This document shows, in pieces, positions 7,814 through 16,730 of a stretch of 64,000 bases of DNA. A program made the position numbers and the translations under genes. Within the stretch, counting starts at the first letter, position 1; each line of letters starts with the position of its first letter. This stretch comes from Fretibacter rubidus (GTDB taxonomy: Bacteria > Pseudomonadota > Alphaproteobacteria > Caulobacterales > Maricaulaceae), in contig NZ_CP163423.1 of the NCBI RefSeq assembly GCF_041429785.1, forward strand, positions 3,348,001 through 3,412,000, in the 5' to 3' direction. The notes under the pieces are model-generated. The model did no database searches, had not been told where the DNA came from, and saw only the letters and a list, made by a program, of their open reading frames with translations.

Positions 7814-9502
7814 CTAGTTCTTCTTCATCGCCGCGCCGAGGATATCCCCGAGTGACGCGCCAGAATCAGCAGAACCATATTGCTCAACGGCTTGCTTCTC
7901 TTCGGCAATCTCAAGCGCTTTCACAGATAATGTGTATTCGCGCTTTTGCTTGTCAAAACGAATGACCATGGCGTCAAGCTTGTCACCGACAGCGTAACGC
8001 TCTGGGCGCTGCTCTGAACGCTCACGCGACAGATCACCCTTGCGGATAAACGCATTCGCTTCGGCGTCGTCATCACCAAATGTCACGGCAATACCGCCCG
8101 TGTTCACTTCAGTCACAGTACAGGTCACAGTCGCGCCGCGATTGGCACCTGTGGGTGTTGTGTCCTTGATCAGTTGCTTGATGCCGAGCGAGATACGCTC
8201 TTTCTCAATATCAACTTCGAGGATTTTAGCTTCGACTTCGTCACCTTTGCGGTAGTCTTTCAAAGCCTCTTCGCCTGACTTGTCCCAAGAGAGATCAGAT
8301 AGGTGAGCCATGCCGTCAATGTCGCCGTCCAGACCGATGAACAGGCCGAACTCTGTGACAGAGCGAACTTCGCCCTTAATGACAGTGCCAACAGGGTAGC
8401 GGTCTGTGAAGTCATCCCATGGATTGCCTTGTGTCTGCTTGATACCCAGCGAGATACGGCGTTTTTCTTGGTCAACTTCAAGAACTTCAACTTCAACCTC
8501 TTGGCTTGTTGAGACGATTTTACCAGGGTGGACGTTTTTCTTTGTCCAAGACATTTCTGATACGTGGACAAGACCTTCAACGCCTTCTTCCAGTTCAATA
8601 AATGCACCGTAATCTGCGATATTTGTGACTGTGCCTGTGTGACGTGTGCCAACAACATATTTCGCTGATGCGGCTTCCCATGGATCCTCTTGCAATTGCT
8701 TCATGCCAAGGCTGATGCGCTGCGTTTCTGGATTAATGCGAATGATCTTAACTTGGACAGTATCACCCACAGTCAAGACTTGGCTTGGGTGGTTAATACG
8801 GCGCCATGTCATATCTGTGACGTGGAGTAGACCGTCAATGCCGCCCAGATCGACGAATGCGCCGTAATCTGTGATATTTTTGACAATACCTTCGCGTGTC
8901 TCACCTTCGGCCAATTGACCGACAAGCTCTGCACGTTGCTCGGCACGGCTTTCTTCTAGGATAGCGCGGCGAGAGACAACGATGTTACCGCGCGCACGGT
9001 CCATTTTCAAAATCATGAACGGCTGTTCTTGGTTCATCAATGGCGCGATGTCGCGCACAGGGCGGATGTCCACTTGGGAGCCCGGCAAAAATGCGTTGAT
9101 AGAGCCAAGGTCAACAGTAAAGCCGCCTTTAACACGGCCAACAATCGCACCGGGAACAGGTTCTTCTTTTTCAAAGACTTTCGCGATTTTGATCCAGCTT
9201 TCTTCGCGGCGCGCTTTTTCGCGGGAGAAGACAGCGTCGCCAAGGGCGTTTTCAATGCGCTCAATATAGACGTCAACATCATCGCCGACTTTGACAGCTT
9301 CTTTGCTGCCCGGGATGTAAAATTCACGCATGGGGATGCGACCTTCGGTCTTAAGACCAACGTCGACAATGACCATGTCTTTTTCAATACCAGTGACACG
9401 ACCCGTGACAACGGATCCTTCTGACATAGCATTGGTTTCAAGGGATGCTTCGAGCATAGACGCAAAATCGTCCATAGTCGGGGTAAGGCTATTCTCAGCC
9501 AT
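7814..9502 (-). CDS. rpsA: 30S ribosomal protein S1
   Basis: Binds mRNA leaders and helps the 30S subunit start translation. The 562-residue protein has six S1 (OB-fold) domains; clear repeats of the type GIVKNITDYGAFVDLGGIDG, GTVTNIADYGAFIELEEGVE and GEVRSVTEFGLFIGLDGDID are visible, each followed by RISLGIKQ-like strands. The start is MAENSLTPTMDDFASMLEAS, usual for Alphaproteobacteria. It stands between cmk/aroA and ihfB as in most relatives, though a small exported-protein gene is inserted before it. The 314-bp upstream region may hold a leader used in autoregulation. Confidence 0.98.
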   Translation of the reverse strand: MAENSLTPTMDDFASMLEASLETNAMSEGSVVTGRVTGIEKDMVIVDVGLKTEGRIPMREFYIPGSKEAVKVGDDVDVYIERIENALGDAVFSREKARREESWIKIAKVFEKEEPVPGAIVGRVKGGFTVDLGSINAFLPGSQVDIRPVRDIAPLMNQEQPFMILKMDRARGNIVVSRRAILEESRAEQRAELVGQLAEGETREGIVKNITDYGAFVDLGGIDGLLHVTDMTWRRINHPSQVLTVGDTVQVKIIRINPETQRISLGMKQLQEDPWEAASAKYVVGTRHTGTVTNIADYGAFIELEEGVEGLVHVSEMSWTKKNVHPGKIVSTSQEVEVEVLEVDQEKRRISLGIKQTQGNPWDDFTDRYPVGTVIKGEVRSVTEFGLFIGLDGDIDGMAHLSDLSWDKSGEEALKDYRKGDEVEAKILEVDIEKERISLGIKQLIKDTTPTGANRGATVTCTVTEVNTGGIAVTFGDDDAEANAFIRKGDLSRERSEQRPERYAVGDKLDAMVIRFDKQKREYTLSVKALEIAEEKQAVEQYGSADSGASLGDILGAAMKKN

Positions 9503-9650
9503 AGGGATAACTCCAATATATATGTTTCGGGCCGACGGGTTGTGTCCCGCGGTCTGGCCCCGCCAATCGGGGCCTATATATGTGCCGCGCCGCCGGAGTA
9601 TGAAACCAAGGCGGCACGGACGTCGCGCGTATAGTCTAATCGTCTCCCCC

Positions 9651-9713
9651 GCGCAAGCGGCAGATAACAGGGGTGCGCAAGCGGCAGATAACAGGGGTGC
9701 GCAAGCGGCAGGT
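9651..9713. repeat. 24-bp tandem repeat upstream of rpsA
   Basis: Units of 24 bp starting GCGCAAGCGGCAGATAACAG lie at 9651-9674 and 9675-9698, with a partial third from 9699. They are directly adjacent without spacers. They fill part of the 314-bp gap between rpsA and the small exported-protein gene; the rest of the gap holds a terminator and no gene. Confidence 0.85.
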
Positions 9714-9740
9714 ATAGGCGCTGGACCTGTTCAGACAAAG

Positions 9741-9774
9741 AAAAACCCCGCCTGAGAACAGACGGGGTTTTTTT
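9741..9774 (-). terminator. Terminator after the small exported-protein gene
   Basis: AAAAACCCCG and CGGGGTTTTT form inverted arms at 9741-9750 and 9763-9772 with T-runs on both strands. It ends the minus-strand gene at 9817 and isolates rpsA from it; it may work in both directions. Confidence 0.85.
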
Positions 9775-9816
9775 AAGTCTAAAACAGGCGGAGGCCCGTT
9801 TTTAAAGCTTTAAAGC

Positions 9817-10158
9817 CTAGTTGCTGGCACTGTCATCGTCATCATCAGATGCGACAACGATTACAGCAGCAAGCTGAGCCGCAAGAACAAGACCAACAAG
9901 GACCTCTTCAGAGACGCCTAGGGCTGTTTTCTCGCCAGAGGCCAAAACTGCAGTTTTCGCTTGTGGTTGAAAGACAGTGATGGCGTCTGTTGATGTTGCG
10001 ACAGCTTCAGTCGTTGCAGGTGCAGCGACAACAGCTTCTGTAGTTTGTGTTTCTGTTACGGTTGCAACAGTCTGCTCTGACGCGAACGCGCCAGTGGCAA
10101 ATGCGGACATGGCTGTTGTGATGACAACGGCTGTTCCAAAACGTGTTAGGGTCGACAT
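9817..10158 (-). CDS. Small exported Ala/Thr/Val-rich protein, function unknown
   Basis: The likely start is ATG 10158, preceded by ACGGAG; upstream codons in the same frame lack such support. The 113-residue product has a signal peptide (MSTLTRFGTAVVITTAMSAF, cleavage near GAFASEQ), then a low-complexity Thr/Ala/Val stretch, then a hydrophobic helix (EVLVGLVLAAQLAAVIVVAS) and an acidic DDDDDSASN end. It may be periplasmic or anchored by its C-terminal helix. It interrupts the cmk-rpsA pair and has its own terminator. No family is recognised. Confidence 0.7.
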   Translation of the reverse strand: MSTLTRFGTAVVITTAMSAFATGAFASEQTVATVTETQTTEAVVAAPATTEAVATSTDAITVFQPQAKTAVLASGEKTALGVSEEVLVGLVLAAQLAAVIVVASDDDDDSASN

Positions 10159-10322
10159 AATGCGCTCCGTTAAGTTTCTACCATCATTCAATGGCAGGAT
10201 GTAAATATTACAACTCGAGGCTATTAACCCTAGCTGTAACGAGAGTCTATCCTTCATTAAGGCAGTATCATGACATTTTGGGGTAAAATACCAATTTTTG
10301 GACCCTAAATGCGTGTTTTGCG

Positions 10323-11000
10323 TTATTTTTGGGCGTTTTTTGCCAAAACAGCATCCACAAGCCTCGCGGCGCGGCCCAACACCTCCGCAATCGATAGTCC
10401 TGTTGTGTCGATCAAATGCGCGTCGGGCGCAGGCTTTAACGGGGCTGTCTCTCGACCTGAGTCGCGGGCATCACGTTCCGCCAGTTGGGCGGACACAGTC
10501 TCAAGCGTGATGTCCTCGCCGTAGCCCGTCAATTCTGCGTGACGGCGGCGCGCGCGTTCATCGGCGGTGGCGTCAATATAGAACTTTACCGTGGCATCTG
10601 GACAAATCACAGTGCCAATATCGCGCCCGTCCAGCACCGCACCCTTGGCCCCATTTGGCGGATTGGCGGCAAAGTCGCGTTGAAAATCAAACAGGGCCGC
10701 ACGCACGCCAGGGTGCACGGCCACTTTGGACGCGGCCGCGCCGATGGGGCCAGACTTTAAAATGGGATCCGATAAAGCGTTTGTATCAATATGTTTGACG
10801 GCGGCCTCAGAATCATCCGCGTCATCAGGATCGCCGCCTGCGTCCAGCACAGCTTTCGCGACCGCGCGGTAAAGCTTGCCTGTGTCCAAATAGGCCAGCC
10901 CGTAATGGGCGGCGAGCTGTTTGCCCAGCGTACCTTTGCCGCTCGCAAAGGTGCCGTCAATGGATATAACCAGAGGCGATGTAAGATCAGCTATTGTCAC
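10323..11000 (-). CDS. cmk: Cytidylate kinase
   Basis: Transfers phosphate from ATP to CMP or dCMP in pyrimidine nucleotide salvage and mRNA turnover. The 225-residue protein has the P-loop GTFASGKGT at 16-24, the LDTGKLYRAVA substrate segment, VLDGRDIGTVICPDATVKFY and the lid-region RARRRHAEL. It starts 3 bp downstream of the aroA stop on the same strand, so the two are an operon, the common alphaproteobacterial arrangement. Confidence 0.97.
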   Translation of the reverse strand: MTIADLTSPLVISIDGTFASGKGTLGKQLAAHYGLAYLDTGKLYRAVAKAVLDAGGDPDDADDSEAAVKHIDTNALSDPILKSGPIGAAASKVAVHPGVRAALFDFQRDFAANPPNGAKGAVLDGRDIGTVICPDATVKFYIDATADERARRRHAELTGYGEDITLETVSAQLAERDARDSGRETAPLKPAPDAHLIDTTGLSIAEVLGRAARLVDAVLAKNAQK

Positions 11001-11002
11001 GG

Positions 11003-12331
11003 CTAGGCGGACGTCTCTATGACGGCGCCCAAGCGCGTCATTATGTCAAAAAAGCTCGGGAAGCTGGTTGCAATCATAGAGGCGTCATCAATACGCACAG
11101 GGGCATCGCAGCCCAGTCCCAAGATAAGCGCGCTCATCGCGATGCGGTGATCATGGTGGGTTTTGACCACCGCCCCGCCGCGCGGCGTGTCCCCGCCGAT
11201 GACCGTCATGCCGCTTTCATGGCTGGTGATATTAACGCCGTTACTGGATAACAACGCCTCTGTTGCGGCGATGCGGTCACTTTCTTTCACCCGAAGTTCC
11301 CCAATGCCGTCCATCACAGTGCGGCCTTTGGCAAAGGCGGCAGCCACGGCCAAAATGGGATATTCGTCAATCATGGCAGGCGCGCGGTGCGGCGGCACAG
11401 TAACGCCGTGTAGGGGCGAATGTTTAACATGGATATCAGCGATAATTTCTCCGCCAGAGGTCCTAAAATTATCAGAGCGGAGGTAGCCGCCCATCTCGGT
11501 CAGTGTCTCGAACAATCCCGTGCGCGTCGGGTTCATCATGACGTTTTCGATGATAATATCAGAGCCGGGGGTAATCAGTGCCGCAACGATTAAAAAAGCG
11601 GCAGAGCTGGGGTCGCCCGGCACGATAACGTGGGTGGCTTTTAGGGTCTGTCCGCCGTCCATGCGCACGACTTGCCCGTCGCCGCGCTTGGCCGCGGTGA
11701 GTTTCACGCCAAAAGCTTTGAGCATATTTTCCGTATGGTCACGGGTCAGGGTGGGTTCTGTTATCGCGGTCGTGCCCGCCGCGTTTAACCCGGCCAGCAA
11801 AATACAGGATTTGACCTGCGCGCTGGCATGGGGCGGGGTGTAATCAATGGCGGTCAGGGCCGCGCCAGCTTTCAAGGTGACAGGTAAACGGTCGCCTGGG
11901 GCTACGTCAAATGCTGCGCCCATTTCGCGCAAGGGATCAAGGACACGGCCCATGGGGCGCGATGTTAAGGACGCGTCACCTGTGAATGTTGCGCTCACCT
12001 TATAACCTGCTGCTGCGCCCATAATAAGGCGCACACCTGTGCCGGCATTGCCGCAATCCACAGCGTGTTTGGGGCTTTGAAATCCGTCTTTACATCCCAC
12101 GACATGCCAAACACCGTCTTTGTCCTTCGTAATATCTGCGCCAAAGGCCCGCATGGCGTCGGCTGTGGACATAATGTCGGCACCCTCTAGCAAGCCCGCG
12201 ACTGTGGTCGTGCCCGTGGCCATAGCCCCAAAAATCATAGCACGGTGGGAGACCGATTTATCCCCCGGTGCGCGCACTGTACCGCGCAGTGGGGTCGTTG
12301 ATTTTTGTGAAACAGCAGCCGTAGATGTCAT
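11003..12331 (-). CDS. aroA: 3-phosphoshikimate 1-carboxyvinyltransferase (EPSP synthase)
   Basis: Joins phosphoenolpyruvate to shikimate-3-phosphate in the shikimate pathway to aromatic amino acids. The 442-residue protein has the PEP-binding [10 protein letters not shown] (22-31), [11 protein letters not shown], the DPSSAAF motif and the late KESDRIAA and DHRIAMS motifs with the catalytic acidic and basic residues. The sequence around [18 protein letters not shown] resembles class II enzymes of Alphaproteobacteria. It is the first gene of the aroA-cmk operon. Confidence 0.97.
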   Translation of the reverse strand: MTSTAAVSQKSTTPLRGTVRAPGDKSVSHRAMIFGAMATGTTTVAGLLEGADIMSTADAMRAFGADITKDKDGVWHVVGCKDGFQSPKHAVDCGNAGTGVRLIMGAAAGYKVSATFTGDASLTSRPMGRVLDPLREMGAAFDVAPGDRLPVTLKAGAALTAIDYTPPHASAQVKSCILLAGLNAAGTTAITEPTLTRDHTENMLKAFGVKLTAAKRGDGQVVRMDGGQTLKATHVIVPGDPSSAAFLIVAALITPGSDIIIENVMMNPTRTGLFETLTEMGGYLRSDNFRTSGGEIIADIHVKHSPLHGVTVPPHRAPAMIDEYPILAVAAAFAKGRTVMDGIGELRVKESDRIAATEALLSSNGVNITSHESGMTVIGGDTPRGGAVVKTHHDHRIAMSALILGLGCDAPVRIDDASMIATSFPSFFDIMTRLGAVIETSA

Positions 12332-12512
12332 TGCAGGGTCATTTCCAGTTGACTTGGATAATAGAGCCGCTAAGACGCGGACACATCCGATTTAAGAGGA
12401 CAGGTTTTAGCGCAACCACGATGAAGTGCAAGCGTTTGCTCCCCGTCTTTTGAGGCAGTCATTTAGTCTGTCTTTATTATCGGCACACGATGATAATATG
12501 AAGGTCTGTATC

Positions 12513-13010
12513 ATGGCAAAAGTTGATCTCGGCACAAAACGTACCTGCCCCGAATGTAGCGCGAAATTTTATGACCTGACGAAAAATCCGGCCACATGCC
12601 CGATGTGTTCGCACAGCTTTGATCCTGCCGAGCTTTTGGCAGGTGCGTCATTGGCGGCCATGAAGGCGGATGAAGAGCTAAAAGATTATGACGCGGAGTC
12701 AGATGACGACGAGGATGATGAGGACGAAGACGGCGTGAAGAAAAAAGCCAAAGACGCCGATGAAGACGAAGACGATATTGATGAGGCCGAAGAAGAGGCT
12801 AAAGAGCTAGAACTTGACGGCGACGACGCCGCCATTATTGGCGGTGGGTCTGATGATGACGATGACGAGCGTCGCGATATGGACGGTTTCTCTGAGACCG
12901 AAGATGACGACGAAGACGCTGCCCTTGTTGATGATGACGATGACAATGAATTGCCACCGCCGGACGCGGATGACGCCGAAGACGATGACGTTGAAGAAAT
13001 AGAAATCTAA
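12513..13010 (+). CDS. FYDLN-acid family protein (TIGR02300)
   Basis: A 165-residue alphaproteobacterial protein of unknown function named after its FYDLT/FYDLN motif (here FYDLT, residues 19-23) and its acidic tail. Two CxxC pairs (CPEC 12-15 and CPMC 29-32) form a zinc ribbon. From about residue 60 it is almost wholly Asp and Glu. The start at 12513 (MAKVDLGTKR) is the family start; an in-frame start at 12426 would add 29 unsupported residues. It is divergent from aroA, its usual neighbour. The acidic tail suggests binding to a basic partner, but none is known. Confidence 0.9.
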   Translation: MAKVDLGTKRTCPECSAKFYDLTKNPATCPMCSHSFDPAELLAGASLAAMKADEELKDYDAESDDDEDDEDEDGVKKKAKDADEDEDDIDEAEEEAKELELDGDDAAIIGGGSDDDDDERRDMDGFSETEDDDEDAALVDDDDDNELPPPDADDAEDDDVEEIEI

Positions 13011-13094
13011 GTCGATTTTTATTGCAACACTCGTGCTTGCGTTTTAAGAGCGCAGCGCAAAACATAATCAGTAGGCCGTCGTGGTACTGCTGGC

Positions 13095-13159
13095 GATAGT
13101 GTCCCGCGAAACGACGTTTCGCGAGCCCACTATCTTTCCCGCATTTGCATAGCAAATGC
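13095..13159. repeat. Two consecutive hairpins upstream of tRNA-Ala
   Basis: The first spans 13095-13134: outer arms GATAGTG/CACTATC and inner arms CGCGAAAC/GTTTCGCG around GAC. The second has arms GCATTTGC/GCAAATGC around ATA (13141-13159) with CCC and GGG nearby. They end 5 bp before the tRNA. They could be a palindromic repeat element or a terminator for the FYDLN-acid gene. Confidence 0.65.
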
Positions 13160-13163
13160 TCGG

Positions 13164-13239
<76 letters not shown>

Positions 13240-13330
13240 ATTTTATTTAAATTACATCATTGTTTTGTATGACAGAAATTGGGGCTAATCGTTTGCACTC
13301 ATACCTTCATTCATAACCGTGATGAAAAAA

Positions 13331-13933
13331 TTAACTGCCTAAGGCGGCCCGATGGACGACTTTGTTCATAGCAAGAGAAATTTCAGCATACAGATAATCC
13401 TCTGCGCCCCATAGATGAGATAGCCAAAACTTACGCCGAGGCAGAGGTTGTCGGGGGATGTGTGTAAAAGTCAGATACTCTGACTTATTTAAGCTTCGTA
13501 GGCTTGCATTCTCAGGAGCTGTCAAAACAGATATCAACATTCCGAACAAAAAATCGTGCGGCATGGCATTAGCGCCGTCTTCGGACAAACGCATGGATCC
13601 ATCTGTTGTCCAAGTAAAATTAGCATCTACGCGACCCTCATGAACAATACTTGTTCTGACCTGATCGTAGAGTATATCTAACATTGGTTTAACACCAATT
13701 TTTAACGTCATAATGTTTGACGTCGCAATGAAGGTAATCATTGGCGAACTTTCACTCAGGAATGATTTGATGCGCTTTCCTACCCCTCCACCGAACCGTC
13801 GCTTTGCTGTGTTGTCTAAAGCGGGAAAAAGTTGGAGCGCGCAGCTTTCGTAATCGCCCTCGGAGTAATTGTAAAAAGCCTTAACTACACGACGCTCTAT
13901 GTAACTCAAATCTGTGCCAGAGTTCAAACTCAT
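13331..13933 (-). CDS. HEPN-like hypothetical protein in the tRNA-linked insertion
   Basis: A 200-residue, mostly helical protein without signal peptide. The segment YEYSEGDYESCAL-like (FYNYSEGDYESCALQLFPALDNTAKR) and especially QVRTSIVHEGR resemble HEPN-type domains; R-T-S-I-V-H fits the Rx4-6H signature of HEPN ribonucleases. Such proteins are common in toxin-antitoxin and anti-phage systems. It is the only gene in the insertion and no antitoxin partner is seen beside it. The HEPN reading is a pattern match, not a search result; a plain HEPN-like protein without nuclease activity is equally possible. Confidence 0.5.
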   Translation of the reverse strand: MSLNSGTDLSYIERRVVKAFYNYSEGDYESCALQLFPALDNTAKRRFGGGVGKRIKSFLSESSPMITFIATSNIMTLKIGVKPMLDILYDQVRTSIVHEGRVDANFTWTTDGSMRLSEDGANAMPHDFLFGMLISVLTAPENASLRSLNKSEYLTFTHIPRQPLPRRKFWLSHLWGAEDYLYAEISLAMNKVVHRAALGS

Positions 13934-14228
13934 GTTTCACCTTATTACGCTTCTAAACAAACACCCATGATTAATTGCCTGCTTTGCCGAAATGAAGCTA
14001 TTTTAGCTGCCATCGCTGTAGCGCGCTGCTTTCCTTACGTTTTTCACTGCTGTTACAGTCATTTTCTCGCGAGTTTTAGTCATCCGCTTTGCTTTATCCG
14101 TTAATACCTTCATTAATACTTTTAAAGTCTGAAGGGGGCAAACGCTAGGGTATATTGTAGAATGGTGCAATTTCTATCCTATTGATGTTTATCTATGCTT
14201 TAGACGTTCACGGTCGCTTACACAGTAT

Positions 14229-14252
14229 GGTTCGATTCCCCTAGGCTCACCA
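14229..14252 (+). repeat. Partial copy of the tRNA-Ala 3' end (att-like)
   Basis: GGTTCGATTCCCCTAGGCTC followed by ACCA repeats the T arm and acceptor end of the tRNA at 13215-13239. The 5' half of a tRNA is missing, so this is not a second tRNA gene. Confidence 0.8.
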
Positions 14253-14354
14253 TTTTTTAATTTACCTAACGATTGCCCGCCAATTGTAACAACAGTGGTG
14301 ACAGCGCGTGTCTTCACCTGTAACGACTATGGTTAGTCGGCATAGGAGTCATGC

Positions 14355-15440
14355 GTGGGGCGCGCGTCTGATCACACAGAAGTAGATAGAAAAATTAGGG
14401 CGTTGACGGCGCTTCTACGCTATCCGTTGTCGCTGCCTATTCACGAGCCGACCCCCGCGATTGACTTGGATATGGCTGAATTTGCATGCCGTCGTCATCG
14501 GGTCGGACAGTTACTTTTTCGGGCAGCACAGCTAGACCCACAGGCGGACATAAGCCCTGCCGCGCAGCAAATCCTTGCCGAGGTTTATCAACACAATATC
14601 TATCTGCAATTAAAGCAAAAGGCGGTGGTGAAGAACCTCCACAGCGTGTTGTCAGAACAGGCCATACCGTGTTTTTTTGTAAAGGGCGGACAGCTTGGCG
14701 CGCAGCTTTATGATGATCCCCATCTGAGGTTAGCCAAAGATGTGGATGCTGTGGTGCCGACGGAACATATAGCAGATGCCTTAACCGTGCTGAGCCAGGC
14801 GGGCTACCAATTTACCCGTGGCTCTAAAACCCTGCGCCCCAAACGCGACCGTTGGCGGCTCTGGGCGAATAAAGATATGCCGTTTATTGACCCAAAATTT
14901 GGTCAATTCATTGAATTGCATGAACGCCTCATCCATCTTGAGCCAGCTGGATTGACCGCCCGCGTGATACGCTTTGACGGAACGGCGGATGCACCGCCAA
15001 TCACCCATAGTCCTTATGTGCTTTATCTTATATTGCATGCTGTGCTGGCTTATTTTCGGCGGCTGAAATGGGTGGTCGATTTGTCATCGCTTTTGCGGCG
15101 TTTGCCCGCCCCGCAAAAGACAGAGGTTTTTGCGCTGGCTAAAGAGTTTCATTGTATGCAAGCGCTGATTGCGGCGCTGCAATTCACGGAAGATTATTTC
15201 CCTGACACTTTGGATAATGATTGGAAGGGTCTGATTGCCGAACATGAAATCACGGAGCAAACAGACATCCTGCGCGACAGGTTTGCGCGCGGTCTATGCG
15301 GCGCTCAAGACGGCGATATTATGACCGCGCCGCCTATGCCGTATTTCCCTATTCCTGAGCGTGTCATTTTTGAGCAAGCGACTATGGGGTATAGTACGAC
15401 TTTGTTTCGCAAGGCGGTTGGCGTGCTGACCCGGCGATAG
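14355..15440 (+). CDS. Nucleotidyltransferase of the lasso-peptide cluster
   Basis: Belongs by sequence pattern to the NTP_transf_5 (PF14907-type) nucleotidyltransferases found in lasso-peptide and related clusters. The 361-residue protein starts with GTG 14355, 6 bp after AGGAG. Residues 108-131 hold the family core: FVKGGQLGAQLYD and then LRLAKDVDAVV, with the metal-binding DxD at 129-131. A helical C-terminal half follows. It is the first gene of the lasso operon, 52 bp before the kinase. It could nucleotidylate the peptide or a partner; the true substrate is unknown. A hairpin (14324-14339) lies just before the ribosome-binding site. Confidence 0.85.
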   Translation: MGRASDHTEVDRKIRALTALLRYPLSLPIHEPTPAIDLDMAEFACRRHRVGQLLFRAAQLDPQADISPAAQQILAEVYQHNIYLQLKQKAVVKNLHSVLSEQAIPCFFVKGGQLGAQLYDDPHLRLAKDVDAVVPTEHIADALTVLSQAGYQFTRGSKTLRPKRDRWRLWANKDMPFIDPKFGQFIELHERLIHLEPAGLTARVIRFDGTADAPPITHSPYVLYLILHAVLAYFRRLKWVVDLSSLLRRLPAPQKTEVFALAKEFHCMQALIAALQFTEDYFPDTLDNDWKGLIAEHEITEQTDILRDRFARGLCGAQDGDIMTAPPMPYFPIPERVIFEQATMGYSTTLFRKAVGVLTRR

Positions 15441-15492
15441 GGCTTTGTGTATGTATAAGAGTAAGCTTGAATAAATTTGCGAAAAGATTAAA

Positions 15493-16446
15493 ATGGAACG
15501 TGGGCACGTTTTGCAACATTTAAATTATCACAGCCATATGTACGGCCTTTCTGTGCGCAGCGATATCGCTTTGCCTGAACTAAACCAAGGTCGTCTTGGC
15601 TCTGCTGAATATATTACGATTTCCGCTGTGCCCAATTTAGGCGCGCTTGAAAATGGCCGTATCATAAATCCTTATTGCCAGGCTACTGACGTTGAAATCC
15701 GTCTTAACATCCCAGATAAGCTAACGCTGTCTATTGTAGGTGGCGCGCATATTTATTACCAAGCTGCACCAGGCGTGGATGAAGCCACGCTCCGACTTTA
15801 TATCCTTGGCTCTGGTTTTGGCGCGCTCTTGCAACAACGGGGCTACCTTGTTCTGCACGGTAACGCCGTGAAAATGACAGATGGTGGTGGTCTGATATGC
15901 GTGGGGCCGTCGGGTATTGGAAAATCCACAACCGCTGCGGCCATGATGCAGCGGGGTTATAAGATCATCGCCGATGATGTTTGCCCCATAACCACGGCTG
16001 GTATTGTTATTCCTGGTATGCCGCGCATAAAATTGTGGGAGGACGCGGCCGCGCATCTGTCCGTATCGACTGATGGTCTGCGGCACATCATGCCAGGCAT
16101 GGCAAAGTATAATTTACCCTTAGGCGAGGCTTATGCAACGGGCGGGCTTAAGGTCAAAACACTGGTTGAACTCGACACGCATGAGGGCGCTGATATTATT
16201 GTCGAGCCTGTCATGGGTGTTGAAAAATTCATGCTGTTGAAACGTAATAGCTACCGTTACGAATATTTGTTGGCGATGAATAGCGCAGCAGACCATTTCA
16301 AAAAAGCTGAACACTTTATCGCAGGCTTATCGATGTATAAGGTTAAACGGCCCAAAGACGGCTTTGCGATAGACCGTCTATTGGATAGACTTATAAATCT
16401 TTATGACGAAAGCGATATCGCGGGCCTTGGGGCCGCAAAATTATAG
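15493..16446 (+). CDS. HPr-kinase-like kinase of the lasso-peptide cluster
   Basis: Resembles HPr serine kinase/phosphorylase. In lasso clusters of the paeninodin type, such kinases phosphorylate the C-terminal Ser of the precursor. The 317-residue protein has YGLSVRSDIALPEL at its start, LVLHGNAV (119-126), the P-loop GPSGIGKST (138-146) and IIADDVCPI with the paired aspartates 161-162. The start could also be the later Met in HMYGLSV. The precursor found downstream ends in Ser, which fits this role. It lies 11 bp before the B1 gene in the same operon. Confidence 0.87.
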   Translation: MERGHVLQHLNYHSHMYGLSVRSDIALPELNQGRLGSAEYITISAVPNLGALENGRIINPYCQATDVEIRLNIPDKLTLSIVGGAHIYYQAAPGVDEATLRLYILGSGFGALLQQRGYLVLHGNAVKMTDGGGLICVGPSGIGKSTTAAAMMQRGYKIIADDVCPITTAGIVIPGMPRIKLWEDAAAHLSVSTDGLRHIMPGMAKYNLPLGEAYATGGLKVKTLVELDTHEGADIIVEPVMGVEKFMLLKRNSYRYEYLLAMNSAADHFKKAEHFIAGLSMYKVKRPKDGFAIDRLLDRLINLYDESDIAGLGAAKL

Positions 16447-16457
16447 GGCGCAATATT

Positions 16458-16730
16458 ATGACACAAAAGCTAATACGAAATTCCAACCTTATGGCGTCGG
16501 CCATTGATGATGAACTTGTTATGATGGATATAGAGCAAGGCAATTATTTTGGTCTTAATGCCGTTGGGGCCTATATCTGGACGCTGCTGGAAACGCCGCA
16601 ATCGCGAGACGACATTATGGGGCAGGTCAAAGATAATTTCGAAGCGCCCGATGTATCCACCCTTGAGAAAGATGTATTGGATTTTATCCAAACGATGATT
16701 GATAATAAGCTCGTGCAGTTTGGGGGGTGA
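16458..16730 (+). CDS. Lasso-peptide B1 protein: PqqD-like leader-binding (RRE) protein
   Basis: Binds the precursor leader and presents it to the B2 protease. The 90-residue protein has the PqqD/RRE fold pattern: NLMASAIDDELVMMDIEQGNYFGLNAVGAYIWTLLE-like strands and helices, here recognisable as MMDIEQGNYFGLNAVG and the following helical part ending in LVQFGG. Its stop overlaps the start of the B2 gene by four bases (GTGA), which suggests coupled synthesis of the two interacting proteins. Split B1 and B2 genes are usual for lasso clusters outside the MccJ25 type. Confidence 0.9.
   Translation: MTQKLIRNSNLMASAIDDELVMMDIEQGNYFGLNAVGAYIWTLLETPQSRDDIMGQVKDNFEAPDVSTLEKDVLDFIQTMIDNKLVQFGG

Noticed and set aside
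9651-9713. CRISPR-like array
   Set aside because: Units of 24 bp are directly adjacent without spacers, and no cas gene is present. The same holds for 39001-39051.
9330-9755. 141-codon plus-strand frame upstream of rpsA
   Set aside because: It overlaps the start of rpsA and the 24-bp tandem array and has no family features.
12686-12946. Ser-rich minus-strand frame of 86 codons
   Set aside because: It is the complement of the Asp/Glu-rich tail of the FYDLN-acid gene.
13832-14104. 90-codon plus-strand frame, possible antitoxin partner of the HEPN-like gene
   Set aside because: It overlaps the HEPN-like start on the opposite strand, is rich in Cys and aromatic residues and shows no credible ribosome-binding site.
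14229-14252. Second tRNA-Ala gene
   Set aside because: Only the 3' quarter is present; there is no D arm or anticodon arm upstream.
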